Shown here one piece after another: positions 8,628 to 17,849 of a stretch of 64,000 nt of DNA (the stretch's first letter is position 1; each line of letters starts with the position of its first letter). Source of the stretch: Labilibaculum antarcticum (lineage in GTDB: Bacteria; Bacteroidota; Bacteroidia; Bacteroidales; Marinifilaceae); NCBI RefSeq assembly GCF_002356295.1, contig NZ_AP018042.1, forward strand, positions 682,001 to 746,000. The letters run 5' to 3'. Below the pieces are notes generated by a model that had not been told where the DNA came from, ran no database searches, and saw only the letters and a list, made by a program, of their open reading frames with translations. The position numbers and the translations under genes are program-made.

Positions 8628-9901
8628 TTTTTTTCTATTTTTGAAACAACCAAATTAAATTTTCCTCTACTGCTTCTTATCAATTCCCATGTTTCAATCT
8701 TTTCAAATTTAATCAGGCAACCAGATCCCAACAAAGCCCTTAAATTTTGTTCTATCTGCATGCATTCCACTTTTGAAAATCCTTTATCGGGAACCAAATT
8801 GACTTTTATCTCTCCTGCCTTTTCTTGAATAATCTGAGCGGCTAACAATTGATTTATTTTCTTAAAAGCCAAGTCTAAACGGCCAATACGTTGTCCATCT
8901 TTCAAAATCACATAATCATCGTCGCGACCTTCGATTTTCAGAACCACACAACTTCCATTGCTTGTAGGTACCAATTGAATTATGTCATCAACCTTATAGC
9001 GAATCAATGGAAATGCACTATTGATAAAGCCTGTTGTTATTAGGTGACTATCTTGAAATTCGGTATGTGAATACAAAGGAAATTCATGATAAAAGGAATC
9101 TTCAAATTGACCAAAGGCAACTGTTTGTTCCGCATTTCCATACCAATCGAATATTTTCGTATTGAATACTTTTTCGACAATTTCTCTTTGAAAATCGTGC
9201 AATACTTCCGAAGAAGTAAATGCCAGTGGAATGTTTAATTCCAAATTTGCTTTGTACAACTCTGTTGCGAATATGTGCATTGAGCTGGGATAAGCCTTTA
9301 TTACTTTAGGTTGAAAATCAGTAATCATCTTATGAATCGTGCCAATTTCATCTGCCCCTAAGTGAAAGCTGGAGATGTACAATACATTATTGCTTTTATC
9401 AAAATATGAAACTGTATTTCGATCCAATACACCTCGAAGAGAAACAACAGGATCGCCTAAATGATAACCATGCTTTTGCTGGAAAAAATGGCCGTAAGCA
9501 TACTCTTTTATTGTGGATGAAAAATCCCGATATACCTGAAGCGGTGTTCCCGTTGTTCCACTCGAATAGGCTTTAAAAACGGTTAACTTTGACTTGGTTA
9601 AAATATCCGAACTATTTTTTTTAACAATCGTTTTATCAATAATAGGTAGTTTACCGGCATCAGATATTGTTTTAACAGAATCAATTGTTATTCCATGCGA
9701 CTGATACAGGTTTTTATAGAATTTTGAATTTTCAAAAGCATTCCGAAATTGCTTTATGAACTCCTGCTCTTTTAAATCCAATAACTCCTGCTCCGAGCAA
9801 TTACTTAAAGTTATAATCTTACGAAGCTCCTTCTCGAAACCACTTCCGAACTTAATTTTATAGGCAATCAAATCTTTAATTAATCGATAACTCATATTCA
9901 A
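8624..9901 (-). CDS. PaaK/CapK-like adenylate-forming enzyme, copy 2
   Basis: 425 aa, ANL-superfamily fold as in phenylacetate-CoA ligase and the capsule protein CapK. The phosphate-binding loop YSSGTTGTPLQVYRD, the FDWYGNAEQ motif and EGRDDDYVILKDGQ are intact, so ATP-dependent carboxylate activation is plausible. The acid and acceptor are unknown, and no acyl-carrier protein gene is visible nearby. It is a tandem paralogue of the next gene upstream (3-bp gap) and shares most motifs, but lacks that copy's cysteine cluster. It is coupled by a 4-bp overlap to the ATP-grasp gene downstream, which makes joint action on one substrate attractive but unproven. Confidence 0.88.
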   Translation of the reverse strand: MNMSYRLIKDLIAYKIKFGSGFEKELRKIITLSNCSEQELLDLKEQEFIKQFRNAFENSKFYKNLYQSHGITIDSVKTISDAGKLPIIDKTIVKKNSSDILTKSKLTVFKAYSSGTTGTPLQVYRDFSSTIKEYAYGHFFQQKHGYHLGDPVVSLRGVLDRNTVSYFDKSNNVLYISSFHLGADEIGTIHKMITDFQPKVIKAYPSSMHIFATELYKANLELNIPLAFTSSEVLHDFQREIVEKVFNTKIFDWYGNAEQTVAFGQFEDSFYHEFPLYSHTEFQDSHLITTGFINSAFPLIRYKVDDIIQLVPTSNGSCVVLKIEGRDDDYVILKDGQRIGRLDLAFKKINQLLAAQIIQEKAGEIKVNLVPDKGFSKVECMQIEQNLRALLGSGCLIKFEKIETWELIRSSRGKFNLVVSKIEKK

Positions 9902-9904
9902 AGT

Positions 9905-11224
9905 TTAAGCCTCTTGTAAAATTTCATTGATTAACTGGTCTTTATCCCGAGAAGGCAGGTTTGAGACCATCAAATTATATTTCCCTGATTCGGTTCTAAT
10001 TATTTGTTTGTCACTTATTTCCTTGTAATGTATCTTGCAGCCGGCGCCCAAAAGTTGAGTTAAGTTTTTAATTAATTCAGATTTATTATTCTCCGTAAAA
10101 TTGTAATCAGGAATAATATTCAGATCAATTTCGCCCGGTACATTCTGAACAATTTGTGCTCCCAAAATGTTCTTCACATTGCTGAAATTAAATGCATGAT
10201 CCAAAAGACCAATTTGCTGACCATTTTTTAACAAAACGTACTGATTATCCCGGCCTAAAATTCTGCTTGTGCAACAGCGAATACAGCTACTATCGCACTT
10301 GAGCTTAATCACATCATCAATTTTGTAACGTATTAAGGGAAATGACTTATTGATAAAACCGGTAGTAATAATGCATTTTTCCCGAACCTCTATATGACCA
10401 TACAAAGGAATGTCCTGATACAAATCCTTCTTTACCTGACCCAATGAGATGGTCTGCTCGGAATTTCCATACCAGTCGAAAATCTTTGTGTGCAAGATCT
10501 TTTCAATAATGCTTCTCTGAAAATTGTGTAATACTTCAGAAGAGGTAAAAGCCAATGGAATCTGCAAATTGAGTCCTGCTTTGTACAATTCGACTGAAAG
10601 AATTTGCAAGGAAGATGGATATGCCTTAACGACTTTAGGTCCAAAATCTTTAATTAGCTGATAATACTTCTTAATATTTTTCTCATTCAAATTATAGCTC
10701 GACAAATGAAGCGTATTTAACGAACGGTCGTATCTGCATATTTCACTCTTATCCAAATCTCCTTTGATCGAAATCACTTTGTCGCCCAACTGATAACCGT
10801 GCGACATTTGATAATAATATCCGTAGGAATACTCTTTGCATACTGATTCGTAATCACGATAAAGCTTTAATGGAGATCCGGTTGTTCCGCTTGTATAAGC
10901 AGTATAAACAAACAGCTTTTTACAAGTAAGTAATTCATCAACCCGATGACGGATATCCTCTTTCGTGATAATTGGGATTAGCTCAGAATCGTCGGTCGAT
11001 TGAATTGAATTTAAATGCAATCCGTGCTCCCGATAGAGGTTTTGATAAAACTTTGAATTGGTGAACGCATTTTGATACTGCTTTACAAATTCCTGGTTTT
11101 TTAAATCTGATAATTGAGCCTCACTAATTGAGTATAAATCTGTAATTCGGTGTAATTCCTTTGTAAAACGGGAACCAAATTTAATTTTGCTTAACAAGTA
11201 ATCCCTGAATCCTCTGTAGTTCAT
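9905..11224 (-). CDS. PaaK/CapK-like adenylate-forming enzyme, copy 1
   Basis: 439 aa. The motifs match its neighbour: YTSGTTGSPLKLYRD, FDWYGNSEQ and LGRDNQYVLLKNGQ. Just before the last motif it carries CDSSCIRCC, resembling the Cys pair that many PaaK-like proteins place before the G-R-x-x-D motif and that can bind zinc; the paralogue retains only one Cys here. It is probably a cytosolic carboxylate-activating enzyme acting in polymer decoration. The gene's start overlaps the 3' end of the upstream GT4 by 44 bp. The tandem pair most likely arose by local duplication followed by divergence. Confidence 0.88.
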   Translation of the reverse strand: MNYRGFRDYLLSKIKFGSRFTKELHRITDLYSISEAQLSDLKNQEFVKQYQNAFTNSKFYQNLYREHGLHLNSIQSTDDSELIPIITKEDIRHRVDELLTCKKLFVYTAYTSGTTGSPLKLYRDYESVCKEYSYGYYYQMSHGYQLGDKVISIKGDLDKSEICRYDRSLNTLHLSSYNLNEKNIKKYYQLIKDFGPKVVKAYPSSLQILSVELYKAGLNLQIPLAFTSSEVLHNFQRSIIEKILHTKIFDWYGNSEQTISLGQVKKDLYQDIPLYGHIEVREKCIITTGFINKSFPLIRYKIDDVIKLKCDSSCIRCCTSRILGRDNQYVLLKNGQQIGLLDHAFNFSNVKNILGAQIVQNVPGEIDLNIIPDYNFTENNKSELIKNLTQLLGAGCKIHYKEISDKQIIRTESGKYNLMVSNLPSRDKDQLINEILQEA

Positions 11225-12263
11225 GATAGATTGAAAATAGAGTTTTTAAAACGCTGTCCGGATAAAAATCAACAACTCCTTTTGCTGATCTTTCAGAGTA
11301 TATCTGAATTAGATTTTGATTGTCGGTTAACTTTAGAATAGCACTTTTAATCTCTTCCTGATTGCCTGCATCAACCAGAATGCCATTCCTATATTTATGT
11401 ATTAAATCAGGAATACCTCCTGCATGACTCGATATTATTGGAAGGGAATAGCTCATTGCTTCTAAAATAGACAAGGGCAAACCTTCTTTATAGGATGTCA
11501 GAATAAAAATGTGCGATGAGCGCAATAACTGGTCTTTTTTCTCAGAATCCACCCATCCTTCAAATTGCACGATATCTTCCAAATTCCAATTTAAAATGGC
11601 TTTCTCTAACCGGCCTGTTTCCCCATTTCCAGCAATCTTCAAAATCATTTTATCTTCTAAAACATCCCTGTTTTTCGATATGGTTTTTAGCAGATCAAAA
11701 ATCCCCTTGTTATCGCCTATTAAGCCCAGAAAAAGAAATTGAAGTTTTCCATTTAAAACAATCTCATTTGGCTTTTCAGGCGGAATAATCATATTATTCA
11801 AAATCACCAGTCGCTTTGGGTGAAATGCACTGGAAAAGAAATGTTTCCATTTTTCAGACAAACAGATTACTACATCGGCCGACTGAATTACATAGCGAAC
11901 TCTTTTTTGTATAAAAAAGGATGACTCCAGATAAAAATCACGAAAACCACCCCCATGTATATGATAGATCAGCTTCTTTTTGAACAATTTATGAACGACT
12001 GAAAACAATATGTATTTGCGATAAAAACTGCCTTTCGATGCTCCGTGAATATGAATGATCTTAATTTCAGAATCTGTTAACAAGCGAAGTATCAATTCGA
12101 ATACGCAAACAGGAAACCAAATAGTATTCAACACTTTGGAATGAAAGCGATGAGTAACAATCAATTTAAATGGGTCGATGTATTTCGAATAATTATTCAC
12201 ACACAAACCAATTCCCCCCTTGCTGTTTTTATTCCCCGGAGCTATGAATAATACTTCTTTCAT
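11181..12263 (-). CDS. Glycosyltransferase family 4
   Basis: 360 aa, GT-B fold. The N-terminus KEVLFIAPGNKNSKGGIGLCV supplies the donor-domain glycine turn. HIHGASKGSFYRKY and YHIHGGGFRDFY lie in the acceptor half. FLFLGLIGDNKG begins the C-terminal Rossmann half, and EGLPLSILEAMSYSLPIIS carries the conserved E-x7-E donor-binding motif of GT4 enzymes. It transfers a sugar to the growing repeat unit on the cytoplasmic face; donor and linkage are unknown. The stop lies 44 bp inside the next gene. The gap to the upstream deacetylase is 31 bp. Confidence 0.92.
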   Translation of the reverse strand: MKEVLFIAPGNKNSKGGIGLCVNNYSKYIDPFKLIVTHRFHSKVLNTIWFPVCVFELILRLLTDSEIKIIHIHGASKGSFYRKYILFSVVHKLFKKKLIYHIHGGGFRDFYLESSFFIQKRVRYVIQSADVVICLSEKWKHFFSSAFHPKRLVILNNMIIPPEKPNEIVLNGKLQFLFLGLIGDNKGIFDLLKTISKNRDVLEDKMILKIAGNGETGRLEKAILNWNLEDIVQFEGWVDSEKKDQLLRSSHIFILTSYKEGLPLSILEAMSYSLPIISSHAGGIPDLIHKYRNGILVDAGNQEEIKSAILKLTDNQNLIQIYSERSAKGVVDFYPDSVLKTLFSIYHELQRIQGLLVKQN

Positions 12264-12294
12264 GAATATATAAAGTATGAGAACACTACCCTTT

Positions 12295-13260
12295 TTAGGA
12301 ATACTGATCTATGATTTGAACAACAAGCGTCTTTTTATCTGATTTTAATATCAACTGTAAAGGTTGAATATACTGATGCCACAATCCCAACATGCGTGAA
12401 ATGTTCTCGTATTTTCCTCCCATTGTATTGATCGACACCCTGGCGATTTCGTAGGCTCCCATGTTTTCTTGCGTTAGATTCGGATTCGTGGTAAAAGCCA
12501 TTTTATAGCCATTCTTCCTCAAAAATTCAAAATCTCTTTCATCGTAGTCTCCATTAGGATAAGCGAAGGAATTAATTTTCGTATTCAACCAACTTTCCAA
12601 TATCTTTTTCGACTCGGAATATTCAAAGGCCAGTTCTTCATCGGTACATTTAATGCTAATTGGATGATGATAAGTATGCGATCCGATAGTCACCAAAGGA
12701 TGATTGTGTAAATATTCCAGTTCTTTCCGATTTACCGATGACCTATTTAATTCAAGTTCAGCCATAACTTGCCTCACATATTCCATGCGCTCTGCATTTC
12801 TCATCTTTTTCAAATCCTCAACACAAGTTATTTCAGGATACTTATTGATTAAATACGGTACATATTCCCACCAATAGTTTCCCAAGACAACGGGTTTCAC
12901 AGGCGTAAAAATTGAAATTGGAATTTGATACTTCTCAATAACCGGAATCAATTTTAAATTTCCCTTCCAGGCATCATCAAAAGAAATGAACACTTTTCTT
13001 TCATGAACATTCTGCTCTCCAACAACAATTTTATACATTTCGTTTTCACTGATAAAATGAAAATTATTAGCCCTCAAAAATCCTATTATCCCTTTAAATA
13101 AAATAGAGGAGGGATTATGAAAGTAAATGGACAAAACGTATTTGTCGAACTTTTTCAATCCTTTTTTTTTGAAAAGGAGAAGTAAAACAAAACCCAGAAT
13201 ATCTCCGGCTATTTTTTTAAACCTCAACATCGCAGTGTACTTTTTGTAATTGGTTAACAA
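12295..13260 (-). CDS. Polysaccharide deacetylase (NodB/CE4 family)
   Basis: 321 aa. The catalytic-metal motif is visible as VFISFDDAW (two Asp), and GSHTYHHP supplies the two His of the H-x3-H zinc site. AYPNGDYDE supplies the later conserved motif, followed by GYKMAFTT. The N-terminus is a short amphipathic or membrane-associated stretch rather than a clear signal peptide. It probably deacetylates an N-acetylated sugar in a lipid-linked intermediate. The start may be the listed ATG, which overlaps the upstream gene by 44 bp, or Met-11 (MLRFKKIAG), which would shorten the overlap to 14 bp. It is a second deacetylase in the locus, more canonical than the one at 6251. Confidence 0.9.
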   Translation of the reverse strand: MLTNYKKYTAMLRFKKIAGDILGFVLLLLFKKKGLKKFDKYVLSIYFHNPSSILFKGIIGFLRANNFHFISENEMYKIVVGEQNVHERKVFISFDDAWKGNLKLIPVIEKYQIPISIFTPVKPVVLGNYWWEYVPYLINKYPEITCVEDLKKMRNAERMEYVRQVMAELELNRSSVNRKELEYLHNHPLVTIGSHTYHHPISIKCTDEELAFEYSESKKILESWLNTKINSFAYPNGDYDERDFEFLRKNGYKMAFTTNPNLTQENMGAYEIARVSINTMGGKYENISRMLGLWHQYIQPLQLILKSDKKTLVVQIIDQYS

Positions 13261-14299
13261 CAGTTCGATCCGTCTTTTTTACACGATACAGTAAATAAGG
13301 CAAGGCTAACAAAGATTTCAAACGAAATTTAAAATCGAAACACATGTATAATGGTTCTGCCTGTCGGGTAAATTGAAATTTGTAAGGATCTAAGCCTACT
13401 CCAAATGAGAATTTTTCATGCTCTAACGTAAGGCTGTTTTGAATGTTACAATTCATACAATGAATTCCTGCCCCATACGTTTTATAATCCCTATCGAAAG
13501 CACAATCAATAGCCAATCGTTTTCCATTTTTGTCGATATTGATAACGTAAGCAATTGTAGTTTTATTAAAACTAACGAACAGAACCTTAGATGAATAAGC
13601 TTTAAACATCTGAAGAAAAAACTTTTCTTTATTTGGATCTCCATACACAAAACCCTTTCCATCCACGATTTTCGATTTCGCAATTCTTTTTATTTCCTTA
13701 AAGCTTGACTCATTAATTTCTTCTGTTGACAATTCAAATTCAAAACCATCTCTTTCGATTTTCCGAAGTGTTCGATCCAATTGCTTCCGAAACCGTTTCG
13801 CATACGACTCCATCAAAAAATTCTCATATCCTGAATATTCCGCCACTGGAATAATAGGCTCACCTGCATAATGATACAGCTTATACTTAGTGTGCAAAAC
13901 GGTGGTTTTCGGCAGATATTTAAGGAATAAAAAATGATATCTGATATTCTTCCTTATCCAGTGTTTTAGCTCATTGGCAAAAGCAATATGTAAAGGCTTT
14001 AAGGAGATAATATCATTTCCCATGCTGCACCATTGCTGATCCAAAAACTCGACAAATTCCAGTGTAAAGCATTTGCAGTAAACCCGCTGTAATTTTACCA
14101 ATGGAACAATGGCTGCCAACTTATCGTTACAATAAACTGAAATTATATAAGGGGTTTTTTTATAACCCAGCACATTATTTTCAACATCTTTAAAAATTGA
14201 ATACCATTTAGAAATCCAGTTGGAATCACAACTAAGGAATTTTCCATCGTACTCAATTTCCTTAAGTTCGTCAATCGAAATCAAATGAAAATCATACAT
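13217..14299 (-). CDS. GNAT-fold acyltransferase (BioF2/FemAB-like), tandem copy 3
   Basis: 360 aa. It belongs to a group of three consecutive paralogues. Shared landmarks are NNVLGYKKTPYI, FVEFLDQQWCSMGND, YAKRFRKQLDRTLRKI, IKRIAKSKIVDGKGF and AFDRDYKTYGAGIHC. The GNAT core is the C-terminal half (about 180-310), where the D-R-D-Y..G-x-G-I-H segment corresponds to the cofactor-binding region. Such proteins acylate, or in FemAB relatives add amino acids to, an amine; the substrate is unknown. It is the most divergent copy at the C-terminus. It overlaps the deacetylase gene by 44 bp and is 60 bp from the middle copy. Confidence 0.82.
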   Translation of the reverse strand: MYDFHLISIDELKEIEYDGKFLSCDSNWISKWYSIFKDVENNVLGYKKTPYIISVYCNDKLAAIVPLVKLQRVYCKCFTLEFVEFLDQQWCSMGNDIISLKPLHIAFANELKHWIRKNIRYHFLFLKYLPKTTVLHTKYKLYHYAGEPIIPVAEYSGYENFLMESYAKRFRKQLDRTLRKIERDGFEFELSTEEINESSFKEIKRIAKSKIVDGKGFVYGDPNKEKFFLQMFKAYSSKVLFVSFNKTTIAYVINIDKNGKRLAIDCAFDRDYKTYGAGIHCMNCNIQNSLTLEHEKFSFGVGLDPYKFQFTRQAEPLYMCFDFKFRLKSLLALPYLLYRVKKTDRTVVNQLQKVHCDVEV

Positions 14300-14359
14300 A
14301 GCTTTACGGATTAGGTCTTTGTGTTTATAGGGAATCGAACAGTTTAAATAGGATAAATG

Positions 14360-15433
14360 TTATTTCACTTCGGCTAGCCGAAGTTTCTCTAGTACTTGTC
14401 TCTCCTCTTTTTTTAACCGATACAAAAAGTATGGCAAGGCAAGGATCGCTTTTATTCGAAATTTGAAATCAAAACACATGTAAAAGAGATCTATTTGATT
14501 GGCAAATTGAAATTTGTAGCTATCCAATCCCATTCCAAAAGACATCTTCTTCTTCCCGTCTTTAAAACTGCTCTGAATAATCAAATCCGTGCAATGGATT
14601 CCAACCCCATAACTTCGATAATCTCTGTCAAAAGCGGCATCAACGCCAATTCGTTCCCCATTGCAATCAATAAAAGTACCATAGGCAACTTTCTGCTTAT
14701 TTAAACTCAGAAAGACCACTTTAGAAGGAAAACTCTTATACATCTGCAAATGAAAAGCTTCCTTTTCTTTGTCACCATATAAAAACTTTTTCCCATCGAT
14801 CTCTTTCGATTTGGCTATTCTTCTAATTTCCTGCAGACTACTATCATTTATATTGTCATGGAAAATTTCGTAATCGAAACCTTCTCTCTTAATTTTCCGG
14901 TGTCTTTTTCGTAAATCCGATCGGAATCGGCTTGTATATACCTGCGAAGAAAATGCTTCATAATTGGGGTAGTCCGACACCTGAATAGAAGGAGCTCCGG
15001 CATAATTAAACATTCGAAACTTTCGAGTTAAAACCGATAATTTTGGTATGTATTTAAAAAACAAGAAATGGAAATGAACGTTCTTTTTAATCCAAAATAC
15101 TAAGTCCTCCGTGAAATTATCATCCAAATCTCTTGTGGCAATAATATCATTCCCCATGCTACACCACTGCTGTCCTAAAAACTCCACAAAATCGAGACGA
15201 ATACATTTGAAAAAGGTGCGCGACAATTTTACAAGAGGAACAACAGCAACAAGAACATCCTCCATATAAGCCCCAATAATGCAAGGGGTTTTCTTGTATC
15301 CAAATACATTATTGTCAACATCCTTAAAAATGGAAAACCAAGTATCCATCCATTTAAACTGACAACTGGGAAAATTACTGCAACTCTCAAATTTTTCTAA
15401 TTCATGAAGGGATATCTTCCTAAACTCATACAT
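14360..15433 (-). CDS. GNAT-fold acyltransferase (BioF2/FemAB-like), tandem copy 2
   Basis: 357 aa, cytosolic. It aligns over its full length with both neighbours, sharing NNVFGYKKTPCI, FVEFLGQQWCSMGND, AYGTFIDCNGERIGVDAAFD and YRSYGVGIHC. The ending FKFRIKAILALPYFLYRLKK is nearly identical to that of copy 1. Full-length alignment without gaps near the core suggests all three copies are functional. Likely role: acylation of amino sugars or addition of an acyl group to the polymer precursor, inferred from family and context. Its DNA context (77-bp and 60-bp spacers) indicates tandem gene duplication rather than a single three-domain gene. Confidence 0.82.
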   Translation of the reverse strand: MYEFRKISLHELEKFESCSNFPSCQFKWMDTWFSIFKDVDNNVFGYKKTPCIIGAYMEDVLVAVVPLVKLSRTFFKCIRLDFVEFLGQQWCSMGNDIIATRDLDDNFTEDLVFWIKKNVHFHFLFFKYIPKLSVLTRKFRMFNYAGAPSIQVSDYPNYEAFSSQVYTSRFRSDLRKRHRKIKREGFDYEIFHDNINDSSLQEIRRIAKSKEIDGKKFLYGDKEKEAFHLQMYKSFPSKVVFLSLNKQKVAYGTFIDCNGERIGVDAAFDRDYRSYGVGIHCTDLIIQSSFKDGKKKMSFGMGLDSYKFQFANQIDLFYMCFDFKFRIKAILALPYFLYRLKKEERQVLEKLRLAEVK

Positions 15434-15510
15434 AACCGGGAGAATTATTTCTTGATAAGACTAAGAATAATGTTCAAATTCAGTTGGATAATTATTTTCA
15501 AAAACTCCAA

Positions 15511-16584
15511 TTAATTTATCTGTAACTTTTGCAATTTGCCTTGTACATCCTTCTCCTCTTTCTTTAATCTGTAAATAAAATAGGGCAAAGCCAAAATCGC
15601 TTTTAATCGAAATTTGAAATCAAAACACATATAGTAGAGATCTATTTGATTCGCAAACTGAAATTTGTAGGTATCCAATCCCAAACCGAATGACATTTTC
15701 TGTTTTTTATCCAGAAAACTTCTCTGTATGACTGCATCTAAACAATGAATTCCTGCTCCATATTTCCTGTAATCCCGATCAAAGGCAGCATCAATTCCAA
15801 TTCTTTCACCATTCCAATCGATGACCGTGCCATAAGCAACGACTTTCTGATTAAATTTTACAAATACCACATGCGAGGGAAAACATTCATACATTTTCAA
15901 ATGGAACTGAGTTTTTTCAACATCTCCATACAAAAAGCTTTTCCCATCAACTTCTTTCGATTTCGCTATTCTTCTTATTTCAGACAAACTCGTTTCATTT
16001 ATCTCTTCAAAACTGACTTCTATCTCAAAACCATCTCTTTTGATTTTTCGTAAAGTTCGTCGCAAATCTTCGCGAAATTTCCCCTCGTATACTTCTTGCG
16101 AAAAGGCTTCATAATCCCTGTGTTTCCCCACATCAATAAAAGGTGCTCCCGAATAATTAAACAATCGGTATTTCGTAGCCAAAACCGATTTCTTTGGCAA
16201 GTATTTTAAAAATAAAAAATGGAATTTAATATTTGACTTTACCCATGAAACCAATTCAGATGTAAAACTTTCATCAAGATCATCAAGCGTAATAATATCG
16301 CAACCCAAATTAGACCACTGTTGTCCTAAAAACTCTAAGAATTCAATTTTAACCAGCTTAAAATACGTGCGGTACAATTTCACCAATGGCACAATTGCAA
16401 CCAGCTTATCATCCTTATAAGCAGCTACGATATACGCTTTCTTACTATATCCAAGTACATTGTTTTCTACTTTCTCGAAAACAGAAAACCAATTGTAAAT
16501 CCAGTTGAACTGATTACTTGGAAAATTCGCGGTATAATCGATTTCCTTCAGGTCATTTAGAGTAAAAAAACAAAAGCGATACAT
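15511..16584 (-). CDS. GNAT-fold acyltransferase (BioF2/FemAB-like), tandem copy 1
   Basis: 357 aa, first of the three paralogues in transcription order and three bases downstream of the Wzy-like gene. Key segments are NNVLGYSKKAYI, FLEFLGQQWSNLGCD, REDLRRTLRKIKRDGF, AKSKEVDGKSFLYGD and AYGTVIDWNGERIGIDAAF, then KYGAGIHC. In this copy the CSMGND of the other two reads SNLGCD, a change beside the conserved QQW that could alter acceptor choice. No membrane segments or signal peptide. Specific substrate unknown; acyl or aminoacyl transfer to a sugar amine is the best family-based guess. Confidence 0.82.
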   Translation of the reverse strand: MYRFCFFTLNDLKEIDYTANFPSNQFNWIYNWFSVFEKVENNVLGYSKKAYIVAAYKDDKLVAIVPLVKLYRTYFKLVKIEFLEFLGQQWSNLGCDIITLDDLDESFTSELVSWVKSNIKFHFLFLKYLPKKSVLATKYRLFNYSGAPFIDVGKHRDYEAFSQEVYEGKFREDLRRTLRKIKRDGFEIEVSFEEINETSLSEIRRIAKSKEVDGKSFLYGDVEKTQFHLKMYECFPSHVVFVKFNQKVVAYGTVIDWNGERIGIDAAFDRDYRKYGAGIHCLDAVIQRSFLDKKQKMSFGLGLDTYKFQFANQIDLYYMCFDFKFRLKAILALPYFIYRLKKEEKDVQGKLQKLQIN

Positions 16585-16587
16585 ATT

Positions 16588-17847
16588 TTAAATTCTAGGT
16601 GAGTCAGACATCAAGTCTGCTGATGAGAGCCGATGTTTTATTTCAATATAACTATTGATCCGGCTTTCGATCAAAGTAGTTCCAATGAATAGTGACAGTA
16701 AAAAATCCAATAAAAAATAATTTGCCTGTTGCGTTACCAAACAGGAAATGAACATGAAAAAGATTGCTACCGTTAATTGATTGTAACTGCTGTTCGATCG
16801 GGAAATTTCTTTAAAAATAGAATAGAGAAACACCAAATAAAGTAAAAAACCAAGTATTCCGTTATCGACTAATGTTTGTATAAATCCATTGTGTGCAAAG
16901 AGAGGCATTCCATCCTTTTTCTCATATCTGTTTTGCGATTCCTGCATTCCCATTCCAACTAAATAGGTAACGAAATTACTTTCGTACAGATTTTCCAAAT
17001 ACACCTGCGCAATTTGCAATCGTCCGGAACCCACTGTCTCATAAGCCGATTTATCATCCTGTCCTGCCCTGTCATCCATTACCCTCATTCGAAAACCTTC
17101 ATTGGTTTGATACAGTACCGCAAGACTTGCAAAGAAAAGAACACTGAGAACCAGAATCTTACCTGCATCTTTAAATGAGATTTTCCGGGCAAAAAGAACT
17201 ATAACACCAACGATAAACATCAGCCATCCAGTTCTTGTGTAGGTTTTAAACAGAAAGAATAATCCTAAAAGTAAGAGTGGTCCCAAGATTAAATTTAAGA
17301 ACATATCTCCTCGTTTTTTCACTACAAACTCAAGAATGATAATGCACGCAACAGACAGTAAAGCTGAAGTGTAATGAGGTGCGCCTAAAATCCCAACCAA
17401 ACCATCCAAAGAGCCTTCCTCCATCCAAAGCATGGTTTTACTTACTGGAGCCGCAAAAACACCTAAATAGTAGGGAATATTTGAAATGATTAAAAAACCA
17501 GACAGATAAACCGGTAACATTCGCAATTTCTTCAGGCTTTCAACACTATTTATATTCAAATAAACCCAGTGAATTACCAGGGGGATGGTTAAGTACTTGG
17601 AGAAATTGATGATTGAATCAACCGGATAATCAAAAAATGATGTGTTTACCAGGTTCTTAATGGCAAAGAGATAGCCGAGAATCAAAAAATTGAAATGCAC
17701 TTTCTGACCCAAAACACCAACGAATAAAAAAATAAGTAATGGAAGCTTCCAAATGTAAACCATTTCCTGACCGCCAATAGTATAGCTCTTTAAGAAAAAA
17801 GCAATAAAAAAAGCCAACATCCAGAGTCCTATTCCAACGTATTTCAT
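16588..17847 (-). CDS. Wzy/WaaL-type O-antigen polymerase or ligase
   Basis: 419 aa with about ten to twelve membrane segments. The central FKTYTRTGWLMFIVG matches the arginine-bearing segment of Wzy_C proteins, and the large periplasmic loop containing GSGRLQIAQ ends at FAHNGFIQTLVDNGILGFLLY, the conserved H-N-x-(F/Y) motif. It probably polymerises flipped repeat units on the periplasmic side, because Wzx, Wza and Wzc are encoded in the same locus. A ligase role is possible, since the two families cannot be separated by sequence inspection alone. It has short gaps on both sides (2-3 bp). Confidence 0.88.
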   Translation of the reverse strand: MKYVGIGLWMLAFFIAFFLKSYTIGGQEMVYIWKLPLLIFLFVGVLGQKVHFNFLILGYLFAIKNLVNTSFFDYPVDSIINFSKYLTIPLVIHWVYLNINSVESLKKLRMLPVYLSGFLIISNIPYYLGVFAAPVSKTMLWMEEGSLDGLVGILGAPHYTSALLSVACIIILEFVVKKRGDMFLNLILGPLLLLGLFFLFKTYTRTGWLMFIVGVIVLFARKISFKDAGKILVLSVLFFASLAVLYQTNEGFRMRVMDDRAGQDDKSAYETVGSGRLQIAQVYLENLYESNFVTYLVGMGMQESQNRYEKKDGMPLFAHNGFIQTLVDNGILGFLLYLVFLYSIFKEISRSNSSYNQLTVAIFFMFISCLVTQQANYFLLDFLLSLFIGTTLIESRINSYIEIKHRLSSADLMSDSPRI

Positions 17848-17849
17848 AC

